DNA of 64,000 nucleotides, from contig OY856186.1 in NCBI GenBank assembly GCA_963693315.1, positions 69,152,019-69,216,018 on the forward strand. Reading direction: 5' to 3'. Position numbers and translations under genes: made by a program. The number at the start of each line of letters is the position of its first letter. Within the stretch, counting starts at the first letter, position 1. Of the stretch, positions 12,039 to 23,803 are shown piece by piece. The notes under the pieces are model-generated. The model was not told the DNA's origin, did no database searches, and worked only from the letters and a program-made list of their open reading frames with translations. This DNA comes from Diogma glabrata (taxonomy: Eukaryota > Arthropoda > Insecta > Diptera > Cylindrotomidae).

Positions 12039-14225
12039 GGATGGTCATTTTGTTGTGTTTTATCTCTCGTTTATCACTTATTTTATCTCTTTTTGTAGAA
12101 TTGTAAAAATATTGAAAAAACTCTACATACCCCCACTCACATTTCTCCTTAAAAATGAATTCAATGGAAATTCGATGAATTTGTATTTTTCTCCTTTGTA
12201 GAAACCTAAACAATTTGACATTTGGATATGATAAAAGTGTTTACGTTTTTATCATTGACAAATTTGTTAGTGATAAAAATATTTTCTTGTGTTCTTTTAA
12301 AAAAAAGTGGAATAATTTATATTTTAAATACGAAAAATGGTATGTATATCTTTTACAAACATTTTAAAGATTATTAATATATTTTTTGCACGATCGCAGG
12401 CTGTAATTAAAGTAATTTTGTTTTAAAATAAATACATAAGTCAATTTAGTAGCACCGTGTATTATATTTAGTATTTATTTATTATTTATTTATATTTAGT
12501 ATTATATTTGTATTTAGTGGATAATGTTTCTACTTTTATGGAAACAATCCATTACAATTATATGGAAACAGTCGATTGACGGAACAACTATTGTCAGCGA
12601 TGTTGGAAGTGGGAACACAAGTTTAATTCTACCAAATCAAAGCCTTTCTGCAAATGAACGCGGAAAGAAATCAATTTTGAATGCCGATCAAAATACGAGG
12701 ACAACAAAGGTGCATGGTGTAAATAGAAATAGTGTGTAAATAGAAATAAATAAGCTTGCTTTAGAAATATACTAGGAAAAATATGTATCATTTTATTAAA
12801 AGTTACTACTTGAAATTATAATAAATAAAATGTTCCTCATTAAAACTAAATTATTTTATTTATATCCTTGAAATATAAAATACATATAATAAAAACTCAA
12901 AGTAACTGAATTTTAGTTTGATTCCAAAAGTGTCTTCGTTCAACTGAAAAGAAACAATGTTAGTACATTTTAACATTTATCAAATTGATAAGTTGTTTAA
13001 GGGAAGCTTACTGTATGAGGATAGGTTAATTTCATTTGGTAATTCCGTAATGTTAACATCAAATCTATCTTGAAATACAAATGTAATTGCAAGACCTTTG
13101 GTATCAAAACGACCCAGCTCTTGCAACTCTGTGTAGGTAAGTATCTGCATTTTCTGGCATATCATAATTGAATACAATATTTACTCGTTCGATATCCGTT
13201 CCTCGTCCAAATAAATTTGTGGCAAAATACGCTGAAAAAACCAAAAATATATTAATATTTTATTTTTTATAACTTTATAGATGTAGCTTTCTTTTTGAAA
13301 ATCTTTAAACTGTTGATATCTTGATAATCGTTCCTCTTGCACCATTCCTCCTCTATGAATGCCGATAGCGAGGAAATTTTGTTCAGTAACAACTGTGCTA
13401 ATGCCATACATCTTTGAACTGATTTTACAAATATAACAACTTGATTAAACTCCAAAAAGTCTAGAAGTTCAAACTATTTTTTGTTTTTCTCATTTTCCTT
13501 CAACTTAACGTAATGCTGTTGTAATCCGTGGAGGGTAAGTTTTGCTTCATCATTAACTTCCATCGGCTATAAATTGAATTGTGAAGAGAACAAATATTAT
13601 GATAAATGAAATGAATCTAAACACAAAATTTGATTGTTTCCATATACTTATACATAGCTATACATATGATATACATATATTTATTTAGCGCGATTAGCTA
13701 TACATATTATATATATTTATATATCGCGATTCATAAGAATAACAATATGTATATAAATATATATAATATGTATAGCTATGTATATATGAATTATATAAAT
13801 AAAGATATGTATATATGAATATGAAGCAAAATAAAACAAACTATTTCTTCACAAATACTCACCAATATTAGATTTATCTCAAATTTAAATATTTAAACAC
13901 CAAAACGTACAAAAACCAAATAACAATTTAATAATTAATTAAATATTATATTTAATTTTCACTTTATATTTTATTTAATTAGTTTATTTAGTTTAAAATG
14001 ACTTTTGTAATTAAATATGACAATGTCAATGACAATATAATTGTTTGACATTTACGAAAGTTAAAAAGAGGCAAATATATATTGTTGTTTACTCATACAA
14101 ATGAGCATTTATTGGAAAAGTTCATCGTAAAAATAAATTCATCAATCAAAGACTAACTTTGTATATCAGCTGATTTTATCTCTTCTTTTATCACTTAATG
14201 ATAAAACACAACAAAATGACCATCC
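12039..14225. mobile_element. Putative 2.2-kb TIR element carrying a host gene fragment
   Basis: A 26-base sequence beginning GGATGGTCATTTTGTTGTGT (12039-12064) recurs as its exact reverse complement ending at 14225, and similarity continues loosely inward (TTATCACTT and GATAAAA motifs). The interior holds a Hel25E fragment (12912-13566), a 71-codon plus-strand frame (12524-12739, no recognised domain) and AT-rich filler. No transposase and no clear target duplication were found. If the ends belong together, this is a non-autonomous DNA transposon that captured genomic DNA. Confidence 0.55.
12912..13566 (-). pseudogene. Hel25E: Fragment of DEAD-box RNA helicase Hel25E/UAP56 (DDX39B), C-terminal domain
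   Basis: Read on the minus strand, broken frames give [96 protein letters not shown] and [20 protein letters not shown]. These are the second RecA-like domain of UAP56, including motif V (ATNLFGRG) and the HRVARAGR of motif VI. UAP56 remodels mRNPs for splicing, export and, in flies, piRNA precursor export. Introns are retained: an acceptor TTTATAG before the first exon, an intron whose donor now reads GAAAGC (13286-13291), and a last intron with GTAAGC...TTTTCAG before the final short exon. Damage includes a TAG for Leu at 13474-13476, several frameshifts and a deletion of about a dozen codons after ITFV. It is therefore a DNA-level copy, not a processed pseudogene. Confidence 0.88.
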
Positions 14226-15479
14226 AGACAATCAACAGTTAATTTTAAAACAGACACATACAATTTAAAAACACCTTACATACATCTGTTGAATACTTTT
14301 AAATTTAAAAATTAAAGAGATTGGCGTAATGTTTTTATCGCAGCAAAAACAACCAAAAGGCTTTTAAAAAGCCACGCCATGTTTTTCTTTTCTTTCTTTG
14401 TTTTTCTTGAAACTATCATTTTAACTATAACAAATTAATTTCTTGTATCTTATTCTTTACAAAAACTTCTCAAATCATTAAGCACTATAGATAATTTTTG
14501 AATTAAGTATAAAAAAGTAAATTTTTGCAAATTCAATGGCAATAATAAGCAATAATCGTATGTCGTAATTCTAAAACTCATTTCAAAAATTTGACATTTT
14601 TTATGATTCACGAATATGTTCAAAAATAAGGTAAATAAAACCCTACAAATGTATAAAGTTTCTTTCAAAATATCGTGGATCGTGTATGTAGTGTATAAAA
14701 TTCCAATGCTACCAACGTGGTATAAAAATTTGTAAAAACATTTGCTTTTTACTAAAATTTTGGGAAGAGAAAATTTTGATTTTAAAAACTTTCGTAAATG
14801 AGTATGCATAATTTTTTTTTGATAAACATTAGTTGCATTTGGTTAAGCAATATATACTTTCATTCATAATTTTGAAAACAGTTGTACAAAAAGTACAATT
14901 CTTTTCAAAATGAAAAACTTAACCTTTATAACCTATCCGGTGCACAGTATATATACTAGTAGTGTCTTTCAAAACATGGCGCGCGAGACACTACCGCGTC
15001 TCTTGATAAAAGATTTTCTCCTTCAAAATTAATTTTCTCAAAACATTTTTAGAATTAATCATTATTGTGTGTGTCCTCTAGACTACTATAATGTTAATTT
15101 ATTTAATTTATTTTTCCATTTTTATTGAATATAACATTTTGTATAATTAAATTAATTCTGTGATATAATTTTAATATGTGATTTTTAAAAAAAATTTTAT
15201 TTTATATTATTTTTTTAAAAATCGTTTTTTCTACAATGTAAGTTTTTACAGATACTTGTTGTGTGTGTTTTTTAGATCATAATTTTTTTAATTCATGTTT
15301 GTTATATTTACATATATTTTTTGAAAAAAACCTAACAATAATCCCTATATTTTTAGATTCAACTTGATAATGCCTATGTGGCGAAATATTGTTAAAATAC
15401 ATTAATAAAAAAAGAAAGGAAAATTAAAACTTTTAAGATTTAAATGATTTTTTAATTTAAAGTTGCATAAAATAGTATA
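14226..15479. other. AT-rich spacer, no supported gene
   Basis: A 119-codon minus-strand frame (14450-14809) is low-complexity and has no recognisable domain. A 9-bp stem GTAGTGTCT/AGACACTAC around the CG-rich GGCGCGCG (about 14961-14998) stands out, but its role is unknown. Confidence 0.5.
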
Positions 15480-15579
15480 TTATTGAATTAGGAGCTAAAG
15501 TTGTACTTTTTGTGTTGAGTCTATAGTTTGGCAATTATAGACGAAACACAAAAAGTCACTTTAGCTCCGAATTCAATAC
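15480..15579. repeat. Imperfect hairpin, arms about 45 bp
   Basis: TATTGAATTAGGAGCTAAAG on the left pairs with the complement of CTTTAGCTCCGAATTCAATA on the right, and the pairing continues through ACTTTTTGTGTT and GTCTATA with small bulges around a loop of about ten bases. This is compatible with a short foldback MITE. Confidence 0.7.
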
Positions 15580-15752
15580 AATATTTTTTCGGCAAACGTT
15601 TGAATTTGTTTAAAAATATGAAATTAATGCATCAAATTTTTTATAAATATGTTTTAGGTAATAAATTTTCTGAAATTAATTTTTATTGATTTTAATTCAT
15701 TAAAATGAACTGAAATGCATTCTGTTTTGAACAAATTAATAATATCATGTTA

Positions 15753-15970
15753 TTTTACTTTACTGCCGCCGTAAAAATATGAAAATTACTTTACTGCCGT
15801 CGTAAAAATATGAAAATTACTTTACAGCCGCCATAAAAATATGAAAGTGGCTGTAAAGCAACGGCAGATAAAATAAAAAAATTAAAATAAATAAAATAAA
15901 AATGGCACTACTTTTGCAGCTGCCGGCTAAAAAGGAAGACTTTAGCTACTCCCCAGCGGCAGTAAAGTTA
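15753..15970. repeat. 31-bp tandem repeat (three units) with inverted partners
   Basis: The unit TTTACTGCCGCCGTAAAAAT plus ATGAAAATTAC repeats three times at a 31-base period between about 15753 and 15845. The GC-bearing core CTGCCG appears inverted downstream (CGGCAG near 15865 and 15953), so the block may be one end of a TIR element. Confidence 0.65.
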
Positions 15971-16206
15971 AAGTTAAACAATAGATATGAACATGTACAA
16001 ATTGGTACACACATATACATATGTAAATAGAACAAGTTTGCATCTGCAACATAAATTCATCACAATAAAAAAAGAGAAGGCAAACTTTTTTATATAAACA
16101 GCTGTTTTTATATTTAAAAAGAAAATGGAATTTTTTAACAGAATATACTTCGCTAGAGTTGTATCCTTGTTTGAGAAATATAAGATAAAAGAAAACAAAT
16201 GAATTC

Positions 16207-16369
16207 ATACTTACCTGGCGTAGGGGTTACCGTGATCAACAAGGCGGTTCCCCCGGAGCGAGACTTTGTCATTGCACTACAGATGAGGTTGACCTCCGCG
16301 ATTATCTCTAATGTAGATAACTCGTGCGTATAATTTTTGGTAGCCGGGACTGCGTACGCGCCGTCCCGA
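16207..16369 (+). ncRNA. snRNA:U1: U1 spliceosomal snRNA (variant or pseudogene)
   Basis: About 163 nt align along the whole length of insect U1 as I know it. The 5' splice-site recognition sequence ATACTTACCTG is intact, the stem-loop II U1A-binding core ATTGCAC is present, the Sm site AATTTTTGG is intact, and the 3' stem-loop ends CCGTCCCGA. Compared with Drosophila U1, paired positions have changed together: stem III TTATTC/GAATAA is here TTATCT/AGATAA, and the base of the long-range helix is GGGG/CCTCC. Loop I, which binds U1-70K, reads ATCAACAAG rather than ATCACGAAG. I could not recognise a snRNA promoter element about 60 bases upstream. It could be a variant gene or an old copy. U1 pairs with 5' splice sites in the nucleus. 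Confidence 0.85.
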
Positions 16370-16388
16370 TCATTAATCAATAAAACCG

Positions 16389-16684
16389 TTTTTGAAGTTC
16401 CTCATTACACTTTAGTCATATTTTATGTCTTAGGGTGCTTTTATGTTGGAGCTTCATTAATAGCGTCGATCATCGATCTGATTCAAGCGAAGAAAATGAA
16501 TACATACCCTGTAAACATTTCGATTCAAAAAATGATGAAACTTGTTCATATAAAACATCGTTTCCGCGATGCTAACACATCCTCTTCACGTGATAAATAT
16601 CATGGCAATGATATTGTTAAAAATGCAACAGAAATATCAAAGATGGCTGTTGATATTACGAAATATCAAACTGATAGATTTTGA
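16389..16684 (+). CDS. Unidentified frame with one hydrophobic segment (possible exon)
   Basis: An open frame right after the U1 copy encodes a hydrophobic stretch (LVIFYVLGCFYVGASLIASI) that would span a membrane once, then a basic, Ser-rich tail. Composition is less AT-biased than the spacer. It could be an exon of a channel or other membrane protein (a TTTAG acceptor-like site lies near 16415), but I recognise no family. There is no convincing start codon of its own. Treat as hypothetical. Confidence 0.2.
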
Positions 16685-17269
16685 CAGATATAAAACATCG
16701 TTTATTTTTGGTTGCAAAACCTTAACTTCTCATTTGATTTCTTCCATAATTTTATTATAAATGTATTCAAAAACATTCTACGAATTTTAAACATAAATAA
16801 TATATAAAATATGCTTTGAATTTTAAATGTTTGAAGATAAAAAACAAATTTTTGTAGAAAAAACATGAAAAATGTTATGACATTGATAGAAGTAGTCTTC
16901 ACGTGTGATTTTTTGTATAACTCGGTTATAGATGTTACATGAAGACTAGGGTGACCAACCGTCCCGGATTCTTCGGGACAGTCCCGGATTTAAGTCTGCC
17001 ATCTCGCATTGACAATGTCCCAGAAATTGTTCCGGAATATTAAAAAAGTCCCGAATTGTTCCGTTTTTCTGGCACCAATTACCATACAATATTTTTTATG
17101 AGATATTAAAAAAAATTCCAATAAATTTGATTTTGAAAATTGCATAAGTTTGACTCGTCGACTACTTGGCGCAAGCAAAACAAGATGGTTGGCGGTTATG
17201 CAGAAAGAATATTACAATTATTTCAACGGTTAAAGTCATACTTTTTATTCCTGGAGCAGAAGAAACAAA

Positions 17270-18210
17270 TTAAGCTTATCGGAGCAAAAACCTGTTATGG
17301 TACAGCTAAAGAGCAAGTACGACAGAGCTAGACCACCAACCATTAAGGTTAATGGAAAAACAATCAAAATGGTCAGCTCAACCAGATACCTTGGTGTTGG
17401 TGTTGACTTGGATGAGAGGATGAGGGTATCAAGTCATGTTACACGAATATGCTAGAAATCCAAGTCCCTCTTCCACAGCTTCACAAGGTTATCTCATGAA
17501 TGGTGGTTTGTTGATAGAAATATACTACATCTTATTTATAAGATCGTAGTGGAATCTATTATGTCGTACTGCTCAGCTGGTTAGTATGAGCGGAGTGCGG
17601 ACTAACGTTAAGCATAATGCACAGTTACTAAGCGCTCAAAGAAATATGTTACTCCGCATGATCCGAGGTTACAGATCCATTTCTACAACCCCGACAGGTC
17701 ATTACGGGCACAATCCCAAATTATACAACCGTGCTGTCAACACAAACAGCAGAGTTGAAAGGAAGCAAATAAGAAAGAGACTGCACCAGGAGACCCTCAA
17801 TGAATGGAAGGCACGTTGGGAGGTCTAAGATACGGGAAGGTATACGTATCTTTTTATCAGCGATTCAACTTTTGCTTTAGGCACGAATAAGGTAGCTCTG
17901 ACAGGTCCTATGGTCCAATTTATAACTGGACACGGCAAATTTAGAGAGTACTTGAAGCGTGTTGATGTTACGGACAATGCTTTATGCACAACATGTGATG
18001 TGGATGATACACATTACATGTTCCTCTTGGATTGCACCAATTTCGAGACCTTGAAAATGAATTTGACGGTTGTTTAGCAGCAGATACACTTAGTATACTG
18101 CTGAACACAAAAAATATGATTGCGCCTAAACAATTTTGCATTGAAGCTCATGAACTGCTCGCATCAGTTAAACAAATCAGGTCTAACCATTCAGGTTAGA
18201 CTACTTTCTG
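17270..18210 (+). pseudogene. R1-like LINE fragment, end of RT and C-terminal domain
   Basis: Broken frames give KYDRARPPTIKVNGKTIK, STRYLGVGVDLDERM and SHVTRIC, then a stop. Further on they give IVVESIMSYCSAG and LLSAQRNMLLRMIRGYRSIS, and finally MVQFITGHGKFREYLKRV with a Cys/His stretch (CTTCDVDDTHYMF). The order matches the post-catalytic part of R1/LOA-group LINE ORF2 proteins. There are several stops and frameshifts, and no catalytic RT core remains. It probably lies inside the hAT relic as a later insertion. Confidence 0.75.
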
Positions 18211-18369
18211 ACATTGTTCTTAGATAGTAGAACATACAGATACTCGGTATGTAAATTATCAACCTCCACGAGGTTAGGTATCGAAACGAGCAACCAAATA
18301 AATTTGACTGTGGTAATAATATACAACTATTTTACTTTCTGATGACAAATAAATGTTTTAGACACAGTT

Positions 18370-18975
18370 GACTCGGTCGATCGATGGTTGAGCTTAGTAA
18401 AAACCCTGTAAAAGTTTTTTGAACTTAAAACAGGGGTGCTTGCAATGAAGAGCTATGGTGGTGGTGTTAAAAATGCCAAGAACCATTTAAGTTTTTTTTA
18501 AGATGAGAATTCTGGGCTTTGGCTTTTCTTTCTACATAATCAAGCCTCCGTTTTTCATAACGATGTAAAACGTGTTGAATAAGCAAAAGGCTCAGAAGAT
18601 ATACGTGATCTCATTGTGAAGTGTCAAGCACGAGCCGACCTCGAATTAATTTCTCCTAGGGCTGTAACTCGAGAATGGTTTATTGGCCATGTCGTAAATT
18701 TTTACTCCAATTGTGTGGAATATTGATAGCACTCAATGTTCAGAGATTTGTCATTTTAAATAAATTATTAAACTCATTAGTGATGTTAAATGGAGCGACA
18801 TCGAATCGAAAAAAACGACTGAACAAGTTTTTTCAATAATTTATAATCTATGGACATCGGAAAATCGAGAGAGATCGATGCTTTAAAAGCAAAGGTTATT
18901 TCAAGATGTAATATCGCTTTGGCTTGCTGCAAGACTCTTGCAAAGATTTCAACTCAAAATTTCACGAAAAGTTAA
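18370..18975 (+). pseudogene. hAT transposase remnant
   Basis: With several stops and frame changes, the plus strand reads KNHLSFF, SGLWLFFLHNQASVFHNDVK and further fragments. This resembles the region found in hAT transposases around ELWLFFVHSQ...FH. Catalytic residues cannot be placed. Assignment rests on this weak similarity plus the flanking hAT-like termini. Confidence 0.4.
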
Positions 18976-19372
18976 TTTGCTAAAAAAAACGCATAAAGAA
19001 TATATTGACAAATACCCATAAAGTCATTATACAGAAATATACCAATATGGCTTTTTTCGTCCCGGATTGGCTAAAATTTATATTAGTCACCCTAGTGAAG
19101 ACCCACAGTAAACCGATACAATTTTGAATCAACTGACATATGATAATTAGACTTTTGGCGATACATTTTGTATGTGGTAGTATGTATCGGAAACACTCCA
19201 TATTTTACGATACATTTAAGAATCATGTTTTCCGATTTAAATTAGTTATGGAATTTGCGATTCTATTTCGATTCTCAATTTTTCTATCGTTTTCGATATT
19301 TTTATGTAACTGGAAATATATTCAGTTCTGGGTTCTAGTGTTATCAAAACAAATTAATAAATTTATAAATAT

Positions 19373-20573
19373 TTATTTATTTTATTTTATTTTATTTTTA
19401 TTTTATTTCAATCACAATTGACTAACCTACAGACAAATGTCCAATTACAGGTTAGTATAATTACATTATAATCATATTAAAAGTATAAAAACAAAGTATA
19501 TTTATAAATCATTAAATATAAAAATTAAATGGCAGTTAGTTAGGAAGACCTAGCCTAATATATTAAATAATTAAATGTTAACAATAATTAAACAATGAAC
19601 AATTTCTTTTTGATCCGAATAGGAAAAAAAAGCAAAAATTTATTCAAAAAATAAAAAGGTATTTTATTAATTACAGTGTAATTTCCAGAATCTTTTTTTT
19701 GAATATGGATAGTCGGAACAAGGACAGATCCACGCTATTAAACAAAGCATTGTGTGACAATTGAATCCTAATCAATGGAGAATGCATTCTAAAATTATTT
19801 TTAAAAGTTTTAATATAAAACGTATCCGGTCTTCTAATATTATATATGGTTGCATTTCTGAATAAATTGAAAGAGATCTGTTTCAATCGTACTATTTATT
19901 ATTTTAAACAGAGCAATTTCATCAGAAATTATTCTTCTTGATTCGAGTGATTTCATTCCATATCTTGATAATCTATTTTGATAAGATTCATAAGGAGTAT
20001 TCAGTTTGAAATTTAGATAGCGGGTAAATTTTCTTTGTACTCTTTCCAACATGTCTATGTGAACATGATAAACTGGGTTCCATATAGGTGATACATATTC
20101 TAAGATAGATCTTATCAAACCATTAAAAATAGAAATAAATGATTTGGGATTTTTAAAATTTGAGCAGATTCTCATGGTGAAACCAAGAATTTTAAGAGCT
20201 CTATTGACAATGGTTTGTATATGTACATTGAATTTAAACTGAGCATCAACAATAATACCAAGATCACGTATAACATCTTTATGCAAGATATCAACATTGT
20301 TAATGTTGTAGACAAAATTACGGTGAAAGTCTCGTGGTTTAATTTTTAATGTGTAACATTTATTACAGTTTAAAAACATCTCATTATTAGTGCACCATTC
20401 AAATAGTGTATCAATATCTTTTTGTAGTTTGTTACAGTCATCCAAAGATTTTATTGCTGTAAAAATTTTGAGATCATCGGCAAATAACAAAACATTACAA
20501 TTCATGCCGTCAATAACATCATTTATAAAAAGGATAAACAGCAGGGGACCTAATATTGAGCCTTGTGGAATAT
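19373..20573 (-). pseudogene. 5'-truncated LINE, second half of reverse transcriptase and 3' UTR
   Basis: Read on the minus strand from 20573: IPQGSILGPLLFILFINDV, then the catalytic LLFADDLKIF, LNCNKCYTLKIKPRD, DLGIIVDAQFKFN, SIFNGLIRSILEYVSPIWNP and ERVQRKFTRYL, with a stop near 19840. This is RT motifs B to E and the thumb of a jockey/CR1-type LINE. A roughly 430-base 3' UTR follows and ends in an (AAATAAAAT)-like A-rich tail at 19373-19410. The 5' end stops at the solo LTR, and no RT sequence was recognised beyond it. The surviving frame (20505-19840) is intact, so decay is modest. Confidence 0.85.
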
Positions 20574-21207
20574 TGTTACGATTACAGAAAAATCTAGACG
20601 ATTACAGAAAAATCTAGACGATTGCGGTCACTTCTAGGAAAATCAAATCAACAAAATACTACAACAAATTAATGAAATGAACATTGTTTTTGTTGTACAT
20701 ATTCTTAGAATTAAGGTCTATTTGTTTTATGATTTTATGAATCAAATCAAAATAACGTAAAATAATCGAATATTCTAATATTTTCTCAAGGTTTCTGAAA
20801 AGTGACCTAGAAATTTCTAGAGATTAAGCAGAATGTATATAAGGAAATTGCCTCTTGTAGTTTTTAATTAGTGTTATTTTAAACCTGCGATAATAAAGTG
20901 AAAGTTATAAAAGTGATCTTTAAATTAGTTTTTGTGAATAAAGTTTTAAGTTTTATTGAGAAGAAATATTTTGTGTATTATTTTGAACGTGGTGTACTGG
21001 AAATTTCTACAATCAACCGTTGGAGTTTCTGAGGCTCTTCAAAGTTGTGCTCTTCCTGTTGTTGTGGAACAATTAAGGTGTTGAACACTTAATAAAACCT
21101 GGTGTGTTTGCTTACTAATCAGTGATCGAACTCAGAAAGAGATTGGGAATTGCGTTTATCGAATTGTGAGTTAGGCCAATTCGAAGTAAGGTTGGAAAAA
21201 CGTAACA
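20574..21207 (+). repeat. Solo LTR of the D Gypsy family
   Basis: It runs TGTTACG...CGTAACA, matches the reverse complement of the D LTRs along its length, and is flanked on both sides by ATAT (20570-20573 and 21208-21211). It is 634 bp against 679 in element D, with scattered substitutions and indels, so it is older. The internal region was lost by LTR-LTR recombination. Promoter, start and poly-A signals would read rightward. Confidence 0.92.
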
Positions 21208-21211
21208 ATAT

Positions 21212-22440
21212 TATTATTAAAATTTTATTAATACTAAGGTTGTACATTTGAAAAAAAATTAAAGTAAATGAAACTTAAAGTTTAAAGTAAATGAAAATCA
21301 AAAATTAAAGTAAATGAATTAAAGTAAACTTAAATATCTACGCTAGAAATTAGCCTTATAGTTAGATGCCTTTGTATCCAATTTCAATGTATCTTGTTTT
21401 TATTTTGAATTTTGTTGAATTCATCTTTTGCGTAAAGAAACCAATTTTTTATTACGTGGACCCGTTCATTGGTTTTAGAAGTCGGGATTTTTTTTTTGCG
21501 CTGTCTATAAATGTATAAATTTTATTTGGTTTTAAATTTACAAAAAAAAGAGAAAATGAAGCAGTTACCTAATATTAGAGTCATAAATTTAATTTAAACA
21601 TTTAATTTAAAGAATTTAAACATCATTAATTTAATTTAAACACAAGATTATTTTTTTTTAATTCACAATACCCTTTTTATAATTTTTTAAAATGGCGTCA
21701 ACAAGATTAACTATAAATTGTTTGGATTCTAAACACGAAATGAATATACGTCATACGATTATTGCAATTGTATTTGTCACATAGAAAAACTATGTTTCGG
21801 TTTAGTGTCGAAAATATATCGTTTTTTTCGATTCGATTTTTTTGTTTACAGGGTACTTTCAAATAGGAGTGTTTGTGTTCGATAAAAGAGTCGAGCGTAG
21901 ATTGAAGGTTTTCTTCTTTTTCGACGCTACTATCGAAGCTCTGTGTAATGAAGGGCTTTTTCATTGGCGAACCAATGAAGCGGCATAGCAGGCTGCGTAC
22001 CTTGAGATTAATAACGCCAAATCGACTAAAGCTCAGTCATCGTGGATTTGATAGATTAATACCTGCTGCTTCAACACAAATACAGAAATGTACGCGAATT
22101 ACGTGAATATACAGAAATGGATAAAATACGAATGAGAAAATGAGACTCTGGCGACCCCTTTTGCGAAAGAACAGCGATCAGCACGTTCAACCCCCACATT
22201 CACTCCCATACGCCCACACTCTCACGCTTCATGCACGTTCACACACTCACACTTTCTTACAACCATCCAAGGCGAAGCAAGACATGTAAGTTCAGAGAAA
22301 TGTAATAATTAAGCAACTGGTAGTAATTAAAATAAGTGGCATTGCTGCCATTTGATCATTCGGATCCAGTTCACAAAATAATGCCAGTACTTAAAACCCG
22401 ACAATCAAATCGTATAGTACGTGGACGCTATAGTTAATAG
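21212..22440. other. Spacer, no supported gene
   Basis: AT-rich with simple TTTAATTTAAAC-like repeats near 21585-21650. A minus-strand frame of 85 codons (21707-21964) has no recognised domain. CTCTGGCGACCCCTTTTGCG at about 22145 looks slightly like a retroviral primer-binding site, but no LTR end could be placed next to it. Confidence 0.45.
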
Positions 22441-22442
22441 CC

Positions 22443-22490
22443 TATATAAATGCATATCGACAAAATCCGTTCATGTTCTCCAGTGAACAG
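22443..22490 (+). promoter_or_regulatory. Possible RNA polymerase II core promoter
   Basis: TATATAAA at 22443-22450 is followed about 30 bases later by a TCATG/TCTCCAGTG initiator-like stretch and GAACAGTAGTTGGTG. The surroundings (22370-22700) are less AT-rich than the neighbours and could be the remains of an LTR, but no partner copy is in the window. Confidence 0.25.
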
Positions 22491-22980
22491 TAGTTGGTGT
22501 TCTGAATGATACACAGAAGTTCCAGGCCAATTATTTCACAGCAGATCAGCAGTGATATAGAACGTTGGTTACAATTGCAACGGCTTGAACGACTTCCCTA
22601 TAAGACAGTTACAGATGGCACAGAGCCCATTAGGACCTAAGCAGCAATTCCACAATCAGATATTACATTAGAACCAAAAATATTTTAAGTATATCGTTTT
22701 TAATTGTTAATTTACATATATATTGTCTCGCATGTATTCCCCACATGATTTCACACGCGCGCATCGACAAACACGCCCGTATTCGTCCATATATACACCC
22801 ATTCGCACGCATTCACACCTCTACGTTAGAAAAGTAAAAAAGAATAATCAAAGTTCACTCACCCCATGGTTATATCCAACAGGCCTCAAAGTCCTCACGT
22901 TTAGCCCTCCATTCGGTGGAGGTGAATATTCCAACAGGTAAAGGATTATCAGATGAATAGTTGAATGATATTAATAGACT

Positions 22981-23415
22981 GTTGCGCCGCAATTAAGGCG
23001 ATTGCTGATAAAAGGGTATAGATAAGGTGTAAATGTTGTGCCGTAATAACTCAGGCAATTACTGATAAAATTGTATAATTAAGCTGTAAATGTTGTGCCG
23101 TAAAAACTCAGGCAATTATTGATAAAATTGTATAATTAAGTTATAAATGTTGTGCCGTAATAACTCAGGCAATAGCTGTTGAGTTATATGAATAGTGAAT
23201 AAATGTTGCGCCGCAATAACTATGGCGAATGTTAATAAAACTGAAAAATATTAATAAATGTCGCGCTGCTATAACTAAGGCGAATGTTAATAAAACTTAT
23301 AAATATTAATAAATGTTGCACGGCTATAACTAGGTGATTACTGATAAATGTTGTCTAAATGTTGCGCCGCAACAACTAAGTGATTGCTGTTTGGTTGAAT
23401 AATAAGAATAAAAGT
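22981..23415. repeat. Minisatellite: eight units of 46-57 bp
   Basis: Units begin at 22981, 23035, 23092, 23149, 23205, 23260, 23315 and 23361. Each starts with GTTGYGCCGYAATAACT-like sequence, followed by an AGGCRATT-like block and an AT-rich spacer ending TAAAT. Units 2 and 3 are the most alike. The GC-bearing start is better conserved than the spacer. There is no ORF. Confidence 0.93.
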
Positions 23416-23803
23416 TGGTTATGTGGTTCATTCAATTAATTCAGCTGTTCGGTCACTATATAACGAGGTGGTTGAGGACTCGTGTGTCGATTCCCGTGTT
23501 GTTGTATGAAGATGATAACACATGGTTGAGGTGAGACCGTATCGGCCTTCAAATTGTTGTGTAACTTGTATTAATATCAGCTTAGATTTATTCCGTTATT
23601 GGTGGCTAAGCAGAGGCAATACTTTGTATATTATGACGCAGGCAGGATTTGCTGAGAAAAACGTTGTTAAAACTCATAGACGTATCGACATGTTGCGGAA
23701 TTCAAATCCACTGATGAGTAAAACTAAAGTTAACCCGTTGACTAAGGCTGACCCAATATATCGTTGACGAATCAGTAACGTCATAAAAAAAAAATGTAAA
23801 TAT
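23416..23803. other. Spacer between the minisatellite and element D
   Basis: Moderately AT-rich with an 81-codon plus-strand frame (23522-23767) that I do not recognise. I see no other feature. It ends in ATAT, the target duplication of element D. Confidence 0.45.

Larger units (their letters stand above)
16947..19094 (+). mobile_element. Decayed hAT-type DNA transposon
   Basis: The ends are TAGGGTGACCAACCGTCCCG on the left and the complement TAGGGTGACTAATATAAATT on the right. They are flanked by near-identical 8-mers (ATGAAGAC at 16939-16946, GTGAAGAC at 19095-19102), as expected for hAT. Both subterminal regions carry TCCGGGAC-like sequence. The interior contains a transposase-like remnant (about 18370-18975) and a nested LINE fragment (17270-18210). 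Confidence 0.65.

Noticed and set aside
14450..14809. 119-codon minus-strand frame as a gene
   Set aside because: Low-complexity composition typical of AT-rich spacer, no domain, no splice or promoter support.
22140..22165. TGGCGACCCCTTTTGCG as a primer-binding site of an unseen LTR element
   Set aside because: No LTR end, partner LTR or gag/pol sequence could be placed beside it.
22981..23415. Regular repeats as a possible CRISPR array
   Set aside because: Spacers are not unique, units vary in length, and the DNA is plainly eukaryotic.
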